A stretch of DNA of 64,000 nt from Trebonia sp963771985. Lineage in GTDB: Bacteria; Actinomycetota; Actinomycetes; Streptosporangiales; Streptosporangiaceae. The notes beneath the pieces were generated by a model that saw nothing but the letters and a program-made list of their open reading frames with translations, was not told the origin of the DNA and did not search any database. Positions 27,121-35,341 of this stretch are shown one piece after another. The translations under genes were made by a program, and so were the position numbers. The stretch lies in NCBI GenBank assembly GCA_963771985.1, contig CAVYVO010000002.1, positions 62,001-126,000 of the forward strand. Reading direction: 5' to 3'. How positions within the stretch are numbered: position 1 is the first letter of the stretch; each line of letters starts with the position of its first letter.

Positions 27121-27560
27121 GCACCGAGACCCTCGCGACGGCCCTGCCGGCCGACGCCGTCAAGATTGCCACTGACCCGAGCACCGAGCCGTTCTGGCAG
27201 GCCGCCAGGGAACGCCGCCTGGTCGCCCCCCGGTGCGCCGACTGCGGCACGTTCCGGCTGCCGCCCACGCCGTTCTGCCCGCACTGCCAGTCGACGGCGG
27301 TGGACTGGACCGAGCTGTCGGGCCGGGCGACGGTCTACACCTATACGGTGGTCAACGGGTACCCCGGGCTGCCTGACATCACCCTGGTCCCGGTGGTCGT
27401 CGACCTGCCCGACGCGCCCGGCGCCCGGCTGGTCAGCAACGTCATCGACGTCGACCCGGCCGACGTGTCGATCGGCACCGAGCTGACGGTTGACTTCCAT
27501 CCGATCTCGGACGGCTGGCTGCTGCCGGTGTTCCGGGTGGCCGGCAGGGAGCAAGCGTGA
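27117..27560 (+). CDS. DUF35 OB-fold protein with zinc ribbon
   Basis: 147 residues. The N-terminal rubredoxin-like zinc ribbon has Cys-x2-Cys-x10-Cys-x2-Cys (about residues 39-56). The OB fold follows with the conserved GRATVYTYTVVN strand and the LPDITLVPVVVDLPDAPGAR segment. Its ATG overlaps the thiolase-like stop (ATGA). DUF35 proteins act as obligate partners of catalytically altered thiolases, delivering the acyl-CoA to the active site. Together the two genes most likely encode one aldolase-like complex. Confidence 0.88.
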   Translation: MSTETLATALPADAVKIATDPSTEPFWQAARERRLVAPRCADCGTFRLPPTPFCPHCQSTAVDWTELSGRATVYTYTVVNGYPGLPDITLVPVVVDLPDAPGARLVSNVIDVDPADVSIGTELTVDFHPISDGWLLPVFRVAGREQA

Positions 27561-27775
27561 GCGACGTCGATGAGGAAAGCCCCTTCGATGAGAAGCCGTC
27601 GGAGTTCCTGGCCAGCATCGCCACCACCGGCGGACGCCACGACGGGCAGGCGATCATCCCCGAAGGCTACCACTACAAGTGCTGGTGCTCGTGCGGGGAA
27701 TGGCTGATCGAGGCGCCGACCGAAGAGCAGGGGCTGCACCTGGCCCGGGTGCACACCGGCAGCGCGCCCGCATGA
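27557..27775 (+). CDS. 72-residue Cys/His protein in the catabolic operon
   Basis: A tiny protein with overlapping start (GTGA) and stop (ATGA) codons shared with its neighbours, so it is translationally coupled. An acidic N-terminus (DVDEESPFDEK) is followed by YKCWCSCGEW and HLARVHTG, giving Cys-x-Cys-x-Cys and His-x4-His, a plausible single metal site. No family is recognised. Its place right after the thiolase-like/DUF35 pair suggests an accessory subunit or metal/redox partner of that complex. Confidence 0.7.
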   Translation: MSDVDEESPFDEKPSEFLASIATTGGRHDGQAIIPEGYHYKCWCSCGEWLIEAPTEEQGLHLARVHTGSAPA

Positions 27776-28587
27776 TCCATCCGCGCATCTCCGTGAGCGC
27801 GCTGAGCTCGGTCCGCTGGCCCTTCGAGGATGACCTCGCCCTGTGGCGGGACCTCGGGACCGGCTGGGCCGGACTGATGGGCGCGAAGCTCGGCGACGAC
27901 ATCGACGGCCGCCTCACCGCCCTGGCCGCGGCTGGCATCCGCGCGTCCACGGTGGTCGTGCCCCGGTTCGACCTGAGCGCGCCGGCCACCTGGGACGCGA
28001 CCCGGGAGGCGCTGCGCCGGTGGACCGATGCCGTCGCCAGGCACGACGGCTGGTCGATGTACCTGACCCCCGGCCGGCCCACCGGGGCCGTCTGGGAGCA
28101 GGTGCTCGACACCCTGGCCGAGGCGGTCGCGCCCAGCGTCGCCTACGCCCGCGACAAGGGCGTCCGGCTGGCGTTCGAGCCGTCCAAGCGGACCGAGGTG
28201 TCCTTCGTGAACACCCTGGCCGACGCGATCGATGTCGCCGAGCGGACCGGGCTCGGCATCGTCGCCGACATCGGCAACTTCTGGATGGAGCGCGGCCTGC
28301 GCGCCACCCTGCTGCGGGCGGCCCCGTACATCGCCCTGGTGCAGCTGACCGACGTCTCGATCGGCACCGTGCGCAGCCCCGACGACCCGCCCTCGGGCGG
28401 CCGGGTGCCGTTCGGCGAGGGTGATCTGCCGATCGCGCGGATCCTGCGCGACATCAAGGACACCGGCTACGCCGGCCCGCTCGAGCTGGAGTTGATCGGC
28501 CCGCTCGGCGACCGCGAAGGCTACGCGCCGGTCATCCGCCGCGGGGTCGCCGCGGCCGAGCAGGCGCTGGCCCAGGCTGGCCTGTAG
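27772..28587 (+). CDS. Sugar phosphate isomerase/epimerase-like TIM-barrel protein
   Basis: 271-residue xylose-isomerase-like TIM barrel (AP-endonuclease-2 family). Characteristic elements are the metal-site Glu in VRLAFEPSKRTEVSF, Asp in GLGIVADIGNFWMERG, VQLTDVSIG and the terminal Glu in YAGPLELELIGP. The ATG at 27772 overlaps the stop of the 72-residue gene. Longer upstream readings antisense to nothing look artificial. Within a CoA-thioester cluster it may isomerise or dehydrate a keto acid. The true reaction is unknown. Confidence 0.8.
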   Translation: MIHPRISVSALSSVRWPFEDDLALWRDLGTGWAGLMGAKLGDDIDGRLTALAAAGIRASTVVVPRFDLSAPATWDATREALRRWTDAVARHDGWSMYLTPGRPTGAVWEQVLDTLAEAVAPSVAYARDKGVRLAFEPSKRTEVSFVNTLADAIDVAERTGLGIVADIGNFWMERGLRATLLRAAPYIALVQLTDVSIGTVRSPDDPPSGGRVPFGEGDLPIARILRDIKDTGYAGPLELELIGPLGDREGYAPVIRRGVAAAEQALAQAGL

Positions 28588-28609
28588 ACAAGCGGAAAGG
28601 GAGAAACCC

Positions 28610-29659
28610 ATGCCCCGGATGAGCAGGGCAGTCGTGATGCCAGGCGACGGCACCTGGGAACTGCGCGAGCTGCCGGTGCCCGACCCGCCGCCCGGCGGCG
28701 CGGTGCTGCGGGTGGAGGCCGTCGGCATGTGCCATAGCGACGTCGACCACATGCACGGCATCGTGCACACGCCGTGGGGCGGCGCCTACCCGTCGATCGC
28801 CGGGCACGAGATCGTCGGGCGCATCGACGCCCTGGCCGACGGGGCCGGCGCCCGGTGGGGGGTCGAAGAAGGCCAGCGGGTCGCCGTGCGCGAATCCGTG
28901 CCCCTGCCCGGCGGCATCCGCGTCTACGGCCACGACTTCGGCATAGACGAGCGGTCCGGCCTGTTCGGCGGCTTCGCCGACTACATGGAGCTGCTCCCGG
29001 AGACGCTACTCGAACCGCTCCCCGACGACATCCCGGCCGCGGAGCTCACGGTGTGGGAGCCCCTCGCCATCGCGGTCCGGTGGGCAACCGCGGTCAAGCC
29101 GGGCGACTCGGTGGCCATCCTCGGTCCCGGGCACCTCGGCCTGGCCTCGATCGTCGCGGCCCGCGCGGCCGGGGCCGAACGCATCTTCATCACCGGCACC
29201 CCGGCCGACGCCATGCGGCTCGACGTGGCCTGCAAGCTGGGCGTGGAGGAGGCCATTGACGTCAGTGCCACCGACCCCGTGGAGCGTATCCGCGAGCTCA
29301 CCGGCGACGGCGTCCACGTGGTCATCGATGCCGCGTCGGCCTCGACGGCGACCGTCACCCAGGGCATGCAGATGGCGCGGCGGGGCGGCACGGTCGTCAT
29401 CGGCGGCCTGAAAGACCGCAAGCCGGTCGAGGGCTTCATCAGCGACTGGATCCCGATGCGCCAGCTGCACCTGCACGCGGGCTTCCCCGGCGATCACGTC
29501 AAGACCTCGGTCGAGCTGATCAGGCAAGGCAAGGTGCCCACCGCCGACCTGCTGGGCGAGGTCGTCACCGTGGATGGCTTCGGCGACGCGCTCAGAATCC
29601 TGGCGCGCGAGCTGCCAGGCCGCGACGCGATCCGCCTCGCCCTGCGGATGGCAGACTGA
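28610..29659 (+). CDS. Zinc-dependent alcohol dehydrogenase (MDR family)
   Basis: 349 residues. Catalytic zinc ligands are Cys41 in GMCHSDV and His66-Glu67 in AGHEIVG. The Rossmann motif is AILGPGHLGLASI (about 175). The loop that normally carries the four structural-zinc cysteines has none (SVPLPGGIRVYGHDFG), so only the catalytic zinc is expected. GGGAGAAA precedes the ATG. It lies in the same operon and probably oxidises an alcohol or reduces an aldehyde released during catabolism. Confidence 0.85.
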   Translation: MPRMSRAVVMPGDGTWELRELPVPDPPPGGAVLRVEAVGMCHSDVDHMHGIVHTPWGGAYPSIAGHEIVGRIDALADGAGARWGVEEGQRVAVRESVPLPGGIRVYGHDFGIDERSGLFGGFADYMELLPETLLEPLPDDIPAAELTVWEPLAIAVRWATAVKPGDSVAILGPGHLGLASIVAARAAGAERIFITGTPADAMRLDVACKLGVEEAIDVSATDPVERIRELTGDGVHVVIDAASASTATVTQGMQMARRGGTVVIGGLKDRKPVEGFISDWIPMRQLHLHAGFPGDHVKTSVELIRQGKVPTADLLGEVVTVDGFGDALRILARELPGRDAIRLALRMAD

Positions 29660-29664
29660 GCTGC

Positions 29665-30576
29665 ATGAGCGTTGAGCCTGACGACTACGACGAGTTCGGG
29701 ATGCTGGGCGGCAGCGCCGCCGAGGCGGGCCTGGCGCTGAGTACCGTCCCGCCGGTCACCCGGACATCCTTCACGCTGGCCGACGGGCAGACCGTATCCG
29801 CCCTCGCCTGGGGCGACGCCCAGCCGGAACTGGTGCTGCTGCACGGCGGCGGCCAGAACGCGCACACCTGGGACACCGTCGCGCTGGCACTCGGTCGCCC
29901 GCTGCTGGCGGTCGACCTGCCCGGCCACGGGCACTCCGGCCGCCGTCAGGACCGCGACTACGGCCCGTGGCGCAACGCCGAGGCGGTCGCCGCCGTCATC
30001 GACCAGGCCGCGCCCGCCGCCCGCGCCGTGGTCGGGATGTCCCTCGGCGGCGCCACCCTCATCCGGCTGGCGGCCACCCGCCCGGACCTGGTGCGCCGCG
30101 CGGTCATCGTCGACGTGACGCCGAACAGCGGCGTCCGCTCGCGTGCCATGAGCCAAGCCGAACGCGGTGCGGTTGCCCTCGTCAGCGGCCCGCCCAGCTA
30201 CGACTCGTTCGAGGCGATGGCGGCCGCGGCGGCCGCGGCGAGCCCTGGCCGTCCCTGGTCCGCGGTCGAGCGCGGGGTGCGGCATAACGCCCGCCGGCTG
30301 CCGGACGGCCGCTGGACGTGGCGTTACGACCTGTTCGGCGAGCGCCCGGCGGCGGTGGCCGACCACACGGCGCTGTGGCTGGACGTGTCGGCCATCACCG
30401 TGCCGGTCCTGCTGGTGCTCGGCGCCGACTCCCAGTTCACCGGCGAGGAGGATGTGGCCGAGTTCCGGCGACGGCTCCCGGCCGCCCGGGTCGAGGTGGT
30501 GCCGGGCGCCGGGCACGCCATCCAGAGCGACCAGCCGCTGGCGCTTGCCCGGCTGATCGAGGATTTCATTTTTTAG
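29665..30576 (+). CDS. Alpha/beta hydrolase
   Basis: 303 residues. Oxyanion motif HGGGQ at 60-64, nucleophile elbow GMSLGG with Ser126, and His284 in GAGHAIQSDQP. The acid is probably the Asp in VLGADSQFTGEED. An N-terminal extension of about 35 residues precedes the fold. The start is 5 bp after the dehydrogenase stop. Likely an ester, lactone or C-C hydrolase in the pathway. It is the last gene of the operon that starts at 24781. Confidence 0.85.
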   Translation: MSVEPDDYDEFGMLGGSAAEAGLALSTVPPVTRTSFTLADGQTVSALAWGDAQPELVLLHGGGQNAHTWDTVALALGRPLLAVDLPGHGHSGRRQDRDYGPWRNAEAVAAVIDQAAPAARAVVGMSLGGATLIRLAATRPDLVRRAVIVDVTPNSGVRSRAMSQAERGAVALVSGPPSYDSFEAMAAAAAAASPGRPWSAVERGVRHNARRLPDGRWTWRYDLFGERPAAVADHTALWLDVSAITVPVLLVLGADSQFTGEEDVAEFRRRLPAARVEVVPGAGHAIQSDQPLALARLIEDFIF

Positions 30577-30641
30577 CATCCGGAACGGTCGCGGCTGACT
30601 CCGGCGCCGCCCCGCTGGCTGCACCGTCGGCCCGGTCGCCA

Positions 30642-30668
30642 TTGAATCAGATTACTAATCTCTATAAG
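30642..30668 (+). promoter_or_regulatory. Promoter with palindromic operator upstream of the acyl-CoA synthetase
   Basis: TTGAAT (30642-30647), a perfect 13-bp palindrome AGATTA-C-TAATCT (30649-30661), then TATAAG (30663-30668). The -35/-10 spacing would be 15 bp, which is short and consistent with a regulated promoter. A repressor on the palindrome would block it. The first nine bases (TTGAATCAG) also occur at 24701-24709. Confidence 0.5.
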
Positions 30669-30677
30669 CTACTTGTT

Positions 30678-30800
30678 ATGCAGCGCCCCGACAACCGTGC
30701 CGAGCGTGCACCGGACAGCACCGCGGTCTCGCCGCCGGAGCTGGACGCCGAACCGGTGCGGTCGGCGATCGAGCGGCTGAAGCAGGCAGCATGCACCTGA
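30678..30800 (+). CDS. Possible 40-residue leader ORF
   Basis: An ATG nine bases after the TATAAG box opens a frame of 40 residues (EPVRSAIERLKQAAC near the end) whose stop lies 10 bp inside the following acyl-CoA synthetase gene. With almost no leader it could be translated leaderlessly and couple translation to the synthetase. No homology is recognised and it may be only the 5' leader of the synthetase mRNA. Confidence 0.3.
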   Translation: MQRPDNRAERAPDSTAVSPPELDAEPVRSAIERLKQAACT

Positions 30801-32323
30801 CGCAGCTGGCCCGCGAGTACGGCGACAAGCCGGCCGTGATTATGGGCGGATCGGGCGCAAGCTTGTCCTACGCCGAGCTGGAACGGCAGTCCAACCAGAT
30901 CGCGCAGCTGTTCCGCTCCCGCGGCCTGCGCCCCGGCGATCACATCGCGGTTCTCATGGAGAACCGGCCCGAGTTCTTCCCCGTGGTGTGGGCCGCCCAG
31001 CGTTCGGGGCTGTTCTATACCCCGGTGAACTGGCACCTCTCCGGGGCCGAGGCCGCCTATATCGTGGCCGACTGCGGGGCGCGGCTGCTGGTGGCCTCCA
31101 GCGACCTGGAGGAGCTGGCGGCGGCCGGCGCCGCGTCGGCGCCCGCGCTGGAGGACAGGCTGACCGTCGGCCCGCCCGTCCCCGGGGTGGAATCGCTGGC
31201 GGACGCGGCCGCCCCGATGCCAGGCAGGCCGCTACCGGAGGAGCTCGAGGGTTATTACATGCTGTACTCGTCCGGCACCACCGGCCAGCCCAAGGGCATC
31301 CTGCCCGCGCTGACCGGCCAGCCGTTCGGGACCGGCCTGAACATCGACTCAACCATGAATAGCGTCTTCGGGTTCTCGCCCGCCACGGTGTTCCTCAGTA
31401 CCGGGCCGCTTTATCACGGGGCGCCGATCGGCTGGTCGCTCGGGACGATCCGCAACGGCGGCACCGCTGTCGTGATGGAGCGCTTCGACGCGGTCCGCGC
31501 GCTGCAGCTGGTGGACCGCTACCGGGTGACCCACGGCCAGTTCGTGGGGACGATGTTCGTCCGGATGCTGAAGCTCCCGGAGGCGGAACGGGCTGCGTTC
31601 GACACCTCCAGCCTGCGGCTCGTCGTGCACAGCGCCGCGCCGGTCTCGGTCGAGGTTAAGGAACAGATGATCGCCTGGCTGGGGCCGATCCTGACCGAGT
31701 TCTACGCGGGCAGCGAAGGCAACGGGTTCTGCGTGATCGACAGCCCGACGTGGCTGCGCCACAAGGGCTCGGTCGGCAAGCCGATCCTGGGCGAGGTGCA
31801 CATCTGCTCCGATGACGGCGACGAGCTGCCGGCCGGGCAGATCGGCACCGTCTGGTTCAGCGGGACGCGGCGCTTCAGCTACAACAATGACCCCGCCAAG
31901 ACGGCCGGCGTGTACAACGACCGGGGCTGGAGCACCCTCGGTGACATGGGCTCGGTCGACGCCGAGGGTTACCTGTACCTGGCGGACCGGCGGACCGACC
32001 TGATCCTCTCCGGCGGAGTGAACATCTACCCGCGGGAGATCGAGGACGCGCTCGTCCTGCACCCGGCCGTCGCCAACATCGTCGTGTTCGGCCTGCCCGA
32101 CGAGGAGATGGGCCAGCGGGTGCATGCGGTCGTGCAGCCCGCGGTCCCTGGCAGCGGGACCCCCGAGCTGGCGGCCGAGCTGATCGGCTTCTGCCGCTCG
32201 CGGATCGCGCACTACAAGGCACCCCGCTCGGTGTCGTTCGAGGACAAGCTGCCGCGGCTGCCGTCCGGCAAGATGCTGCGCCGGCTGCTCATGGACCGCT
32301 ACCGTTCGCTCCTGTCCTCCTAG
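30791..32323 (+). CDS. Acyl-CoA synthetase (AMP-binding)
   Basis: 510-residue adenylate-forming enzyme. Phosphate-binding loop YSSGTTGQPKG (about 157), A5-type motif FYAGSEGNG, hinge region YLYLADRRTDLILSGG with NIYPREIED, and the catalytic Lys in LPRLPSGKMLRR near the C-terminus are all present. It activates a carboxylic acid to its CoA thioester with ATP. It starts right after a promoter/operator. Its 3' end overlaps the convergent second synthetase by 35 bp. Confidence 0.9.
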   Translation: MHLTQLAREYGDKPAVIMGGSGASLSYAELERQSNQIAQLFRSRGLRPGDHIAVLMENRPEFFPVVWAAQRSGLFYTPVNWHLSGAEAAYIVADCGARLLVASSDLEELAAAGAASAPALEDRLTVGPPVPGVESLADAAAPMPGRPLPEELEGYYMLYSSGTTGQPKGILPALTGQPFGTGLNIDSTMNSVFGFSPATVFLSTGPLYHGAPIGWSLGTIRNGGTAVVMERFDAVRALQLVDRYRVTHGQFVGTMFVRMLKLPEAERAAFDTSSLRLVVHSAAPVSVEVKEQMIAWLGPILTEFYAGSEGNGFCVIDSPTWLRHKGSVGKPILGEVHICSDDGDELPAGQIGTVWFSGTRRFSYNNDPAKTAGVYNDRGWSTLGDMGSVDAEGYLYLADRRTDLILSGGVNIYPREIEDALVLHPAVANIVVFGLPDEEMGQRVHAVVQPAVPGSGTPELAAELIGFCRSRIAHYKAPRSVSFEDKLPRLPSGKMLRRLLMDRYRSLLSS

Positions 32324-33860
32324 CGGCCCGCAGTACGTCCTTGCGTACCTTGCCCGAGGGGGTGCGCGGCAGCTCGTCCACCAGTGACACCACCTCGGGC
32401 GTCTTCTGCCGGGCGGCTCCGGCCGCGGCGAAGTGGGCCCGGGCCTGGTCGACGTCGAACGTGAACCCCGGGCGGGCGACGACGACCGCGCAGACCCGCT
32501 CGCCCAGCGCCGGGTCAGGCACCGGGATGACCGCCACGTCCGCCACCGCGGGGTGCGTGATCAGCAGGTCCTCGACTTCCTTGGACGAAATGTTCTCCCC
32601 GCCGCGGATGATGATGTCCTTGAGCCGGTCGGTGACCGTCAGGTACCCGTCGGCGCCGATCCGCCCGACGTCTCCGGTCCGGAACCAGCCGCCGGGCAGG
32701 AACGCGGCCGCGTTCAGCGCCGGGTCGGTGTAGCCGGTGAACAGCTCCGGGCCGCGGGTGAGGATCTCGCCCTCCCCGCCCTCGGGCACGTCGCGGCCAG
32801 CCGCATCTACCAGGCGGACCTGGTTGCCCGCGAGCAGCCCGCCGTCGGTGCCGGCCCGCAGGTCAAGTGGGTCGGCGATGGTCCCGGTGGTCACCGTGGG
32901 GTGCTCGCTGCTGCCGTAGGAGCGGAACGCCGTGATCCCGGCGGCGTCGGCGCGCCGGATCAGGCTCGGCGGGACCGGGGCCGCACCGGTCAGGAACTCA
33001 CGCAGCGTGCCGAGGGCGGCGGTGCCGTTCGCGTGCTGGTCGAGCAGGCCGGACAGCTGGACCGGCGCCCCGCCGCAAGAGGTGACCGCGTGCCGGTCGA
33101 TGAGCTCGGCGGCCAGGGCCGCATCCCAGGCCTGCATGATCACCGTCGGCGTGCCCAGCAGCAGGATCCGCAGCAGGCTCAGCAGCCCGGCCATGTGACC
33201 GGGCGGGAAGAGCCCCAGGTGCCGGGCGCCCGGGCCGTTGAGGGTGTACACCTGCGAGGTCGCCTCGGCCAGCAGGGTCCGATGCGAATGCTGCACGCCC
33301 TTGGGGTCGGCCGTGGTCCCCGAGGTGTACATGAGCACCGCGCGGTCGTCGGGGCCGGGGCGGGGCTGGCGGTACGTGCCTCCCGGCTGACCCAGCAGTC
33401 CGGCGTAGCCGATCGCGCCGTGGCCGGGTGCGCTGTCGCCCACGACGACCGCGAACTTGAGCGCGGGCAGCCTGGACAGCCCGCCCAGCACGACGTCGGC
33501 GTGCGGCCGGCCGCGATGCTCGCGGGGGAGGACGACCGCGGCGGCGCCCGAGCGCCGCAGCATGAAGTCCATTTCCCGGGGGCCGTAGATCATTACCACC
33601 GGCAGCAGGACCGCCCCGCACAGGCCGACGGCCGCCTGGATCACCGCTCCCTCGTAGGACCCCGGCAGCTGGACCGCGACCACGTCACCGCGGCCGATGC
33701 CCCGGGCCTCCAGCGCCCCGGCGGCTTTCTCCGCGTCACTCACCAGCCCGCCGAGCGTGCTCGCGCGCTCGCCGGCCCCGGTCACGAACACCAGCGGGCA
33801 GCCGTCGTGGGCGGCGGCCCCGGCCCGGATGTGCGCGGCCAGCGTCGGCTCGTCCACCAC
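32289..33860 (-). CDS. Acyl-CoA synthetase (AMP-binding)
   Basis: 523-residue adenylate-forming enzyme, clearly diverged from the convergent one. Phosphate loop MYTSGTTADPKGVQHSH, A5-type motif SYGSSEHPTVTTG, hinge LTVTDRLKDIIIRGGENIS and catalytic Lys in LPRTPSGKVRKDVL. The GTG start overlaps the stop of the enoyl-CoA hydratase gene upstream. It resembles cyclohexanecarboxylate- or medium-chain-type ligases in its ENISSKEVED loop; the substrate is not determined. Confidence 0.9.
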   Translation of the reverse strand: MVDEPTLAAHIRAGAAAHDGCPLVFVTGAGERASTLGGLVSDAEKAAGALEARGIGRGDVVAVQLPGSYEGAVIQAAVGLCGAVLLPVVMIYGPREMDFMLRRSGAAAVVLPREHRGRPHADVVLGGLSRLPALKFAVVVGDSAPGHGAIGYAGLLGQPGGTYRQPRPGPDDRAVLMYTSGTTADPKGVQHSHRTLLAEATSQVYTLNGPGARHLGLFPPGHMAGLLSLLRILLLGTPTVIMQAWDAALAAELIDRHAVTSCGGAPVQLSGLLDQHANGTAALGTLREFLTGAAPVPPSLIRRADAAGITAFRSYGSSEHPTVTTGTIADPLDLRAGTDGGLLAGNQVRLVDAAGRDVPEGGEGEILTRGPELFTGYTDPALNAAAFLPGGWFRTGDVGRIGADGYLTVTDRLKDIIIRGGENISSKEVEDLLITHPAVADVAVIPVPDPALGERVCAVVVARPGFTFDVDQARAHFAAAGAARQKTPEVVSLVDELPRTPSGKVRKDVLRAARRTGANGSGP

Positions 33861-34690
33861 TAGTCCGCCTGATCTTCGGCGGCGTTCCGTGGCGCCCGCT
33901 TGCGGTTCGTGAACGCCTCCAGCATCGACTTGTGCTCGTCGGAGGTGAGCAGGACCGTGTTCGCGTAGCGATCGAACTCGCGGGCGGTCCCGCGGTCCAC
34001 GCTGGCGGCGATGTCGACCGCGGTCTTGGTGACCCCGGCCGCCTCACTGGGCAGGGCCGCGAGCTTGCGCGCGAACGCCGTCACCCGCTCGCGGAACGAC
34101 TCGGCCGGGTACACGGCGTGGACCAGCCCCATCGTGAGCGCCAGCTCGGCCGAGACCTCTTCGCCGAACGCCAGCCACTTGCCCCAGTGCGGCCCGACCA
34201 GCCGGGTCACCCGGCTGATACCGCCGGATCCCGGTATCACGCCGAGGTTGGGCAGTTCCGGCAGCGCGAAGCTGGCGCCCTCGGCGGCCAGCCGGAAATC
34301 GCAGGACGCGCCGATCTCCAGGCCGACCCCCAGACAGCGCGCGTGGACGGCGAGCACCGAGGGCTTCTCGATGGCCTCGAGTTCGTCCATCAGCAGGTGG
34401 AAACCGCGGTAGCCACGCCGCAGGCGCCGCGGGCTGAAGCTGCCGTCAGGCGCGTACCCGCGCCGGCCGCCCGCGCCGCTGTCGTTCAGGTCGATGCCCG
34501 CGGTGAAGTACCGGCCCTCCGCGGCGATTACCAGCACCTTGAGGTCGTCGCGGTCGCCCAGCTCGTCGACCGCGGCCCGCAGGCCGTCGATCATCGCCGG
34601 GGAGACGGCGTTGAGCTTGGCGTCCCTGGTGAAGGTAAAGGTGAGCACGCCGTTGTCCTCGGACCGGCGGAAGTCCGTTGGCTCTGCCAT
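33860..34690 (-). CDS. Enoyl-CoA hydratase/isomerase
   Basis: 276-residue crotonase. The oxyanion element FTAGIDL and AVHARCLGVGLEIGASCDFR are present. The region of the two catalytic Glu residues reads LPELPNLGVIPGSGGISRV, with one Glu and the second position altered, so hydratase versus isomerase activity is open. AAAGGAGA precedes the ATG at 34690; longer upstream readings are unlikely. It is the second gene of a three-gene minus-strand operon that ends with an acyl-CoA synthetase. Confidence 0.88.
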   Translation of the reverse strand: MAEPTDFRRSEDNGVLTFTFTRDAKLNAVSPAMIDGLRAAVDELGDRDDLKVLVIAAEGRYFTAGIDLNDSGAGGRRGYAPDGSFSPRRLRRGYRGFHLLMDELEAIEKPSVLAVHARCLGVGLEIGASCDFRLAAEGASFALPELPNLGVIPGSGGISRVTRLVGPHWGKWLAFGEEVSAELALTMGLVHAVYPAESFRERVTAFARKLAALPSEAAGVTKTAVDIAASVDRGTAREFDRYANTVLLTSDEHKSMLEAFTNRKRAPRNAAEDQAD

Positions 34691-34735
34691 GGACCTGGTG
34701 TCTCCTTTCGATGCGGTGGCCGCGGCGGCCCTCAC

Positions 34736-35209
34736 TCAGTCGGCCGGCGGCGTGATCAGGCCGAATCCGAACGAGTAGGGCGTGCTCGATGCCATCGCGA
34801 CCGGGCCGTCGACCTGCCCCGCACGGCGCAGCCGGTCAACGCCCACGATGATGTCGGCGGGACCAATATGCCCCACGTCGTGCCCGGAGACCACGACCGC
34901 GGACGGAGACAGGCCGGTCAGCTGGGTCAGCATCCGCACGGTGCCCGGAGTGATCTGGTTGCAGATGAGGCGGGCCGGGATGACGCCGAACCGCTTGGTC
35001 AGCGTCCGGCTGGTGGCGCTGACTCCCGGCGGGGCCACCGGATAGCGGGTTCCGCCGTACTTGATCAGCACCCGGCCGTTCATCTCCGGTGCGGAGACGA
35101 ACTCGACCCCCTGGTCCACCAGCGAGCCGTAGGGCGGGACGACGGGCAGCCCGTCCGACCAGCCGCCCGACATGCACCGCTCGATGTCGTCGTAGACATC
35201 CAGGCCCAC
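34736..35209 (-). CDS. Conserved hypothetical protein, GGWSDGLPVVPP type
   Basis: 157 residues. The N-terminal IERCMSGGWSDGLPVVPP is reminiscent of the small UGSC-like proteins of actinobacterial catabolic clusters. The rest (NQITPGTVRMLTQLTG, SGHDVGHIGPADIIVG) is not recognised and the protein may be internally shortened. The GTG at 35209 with AGGAG nine bases upstream is preferred over a GTG at 35233. It is first in the operon with the enoyl-CoA hydratase and acyl-CoA synthetase, and divergent from the SDR at 35342. Confidence 0.6.
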   Translation of the reverse strand: MGLDVYDDIERCMSGGWSDGLPVVPPYGSLVDQGVEFVSAPEMNGRVLIKYGGTRYPVAPPGVSATSRTLTKRFGVIPARLICNQITPGTVRMLTQLTGLSPSAVVVSGHDVGHIGPADIIVGVDRLRRAGQVDGPVAMASSTPYSFGFGLITPPAD

Positions 35210-35243
35210 TGCTGCCGCTCCTATATCGACCACTTATTGTAAA

Positions 35244-35260
35244 CAGCTAACTAAAATGCT
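35244..35260 (+). promoter_or_regulatory. AT-rich box in a divergent promoter
   Basis: CAGCTAACTAAAATGCT, followed by AGCC, inside an AT-rich island between divergent genes. It resembles 24707-24722, and its AGCTAACTA (35245-35253) recurs in reverse orientation at 40574-40582. Confidence 0.4.
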
Positions 35261-35341
35261 AGCCTCGGGGACGTGCCCTTGCAAGAATCGGGCCAGTACA
35301 CGCAGCTCAGAGCCGGTCGGGTGTAGCTGGAGGCGGCCACG

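Noticed and set aside
32433..33863. 476-codon plus-strand open frame
   Set aside because: Antisense to a well-defined acyl-CoA synthetase and without recognisable domains.
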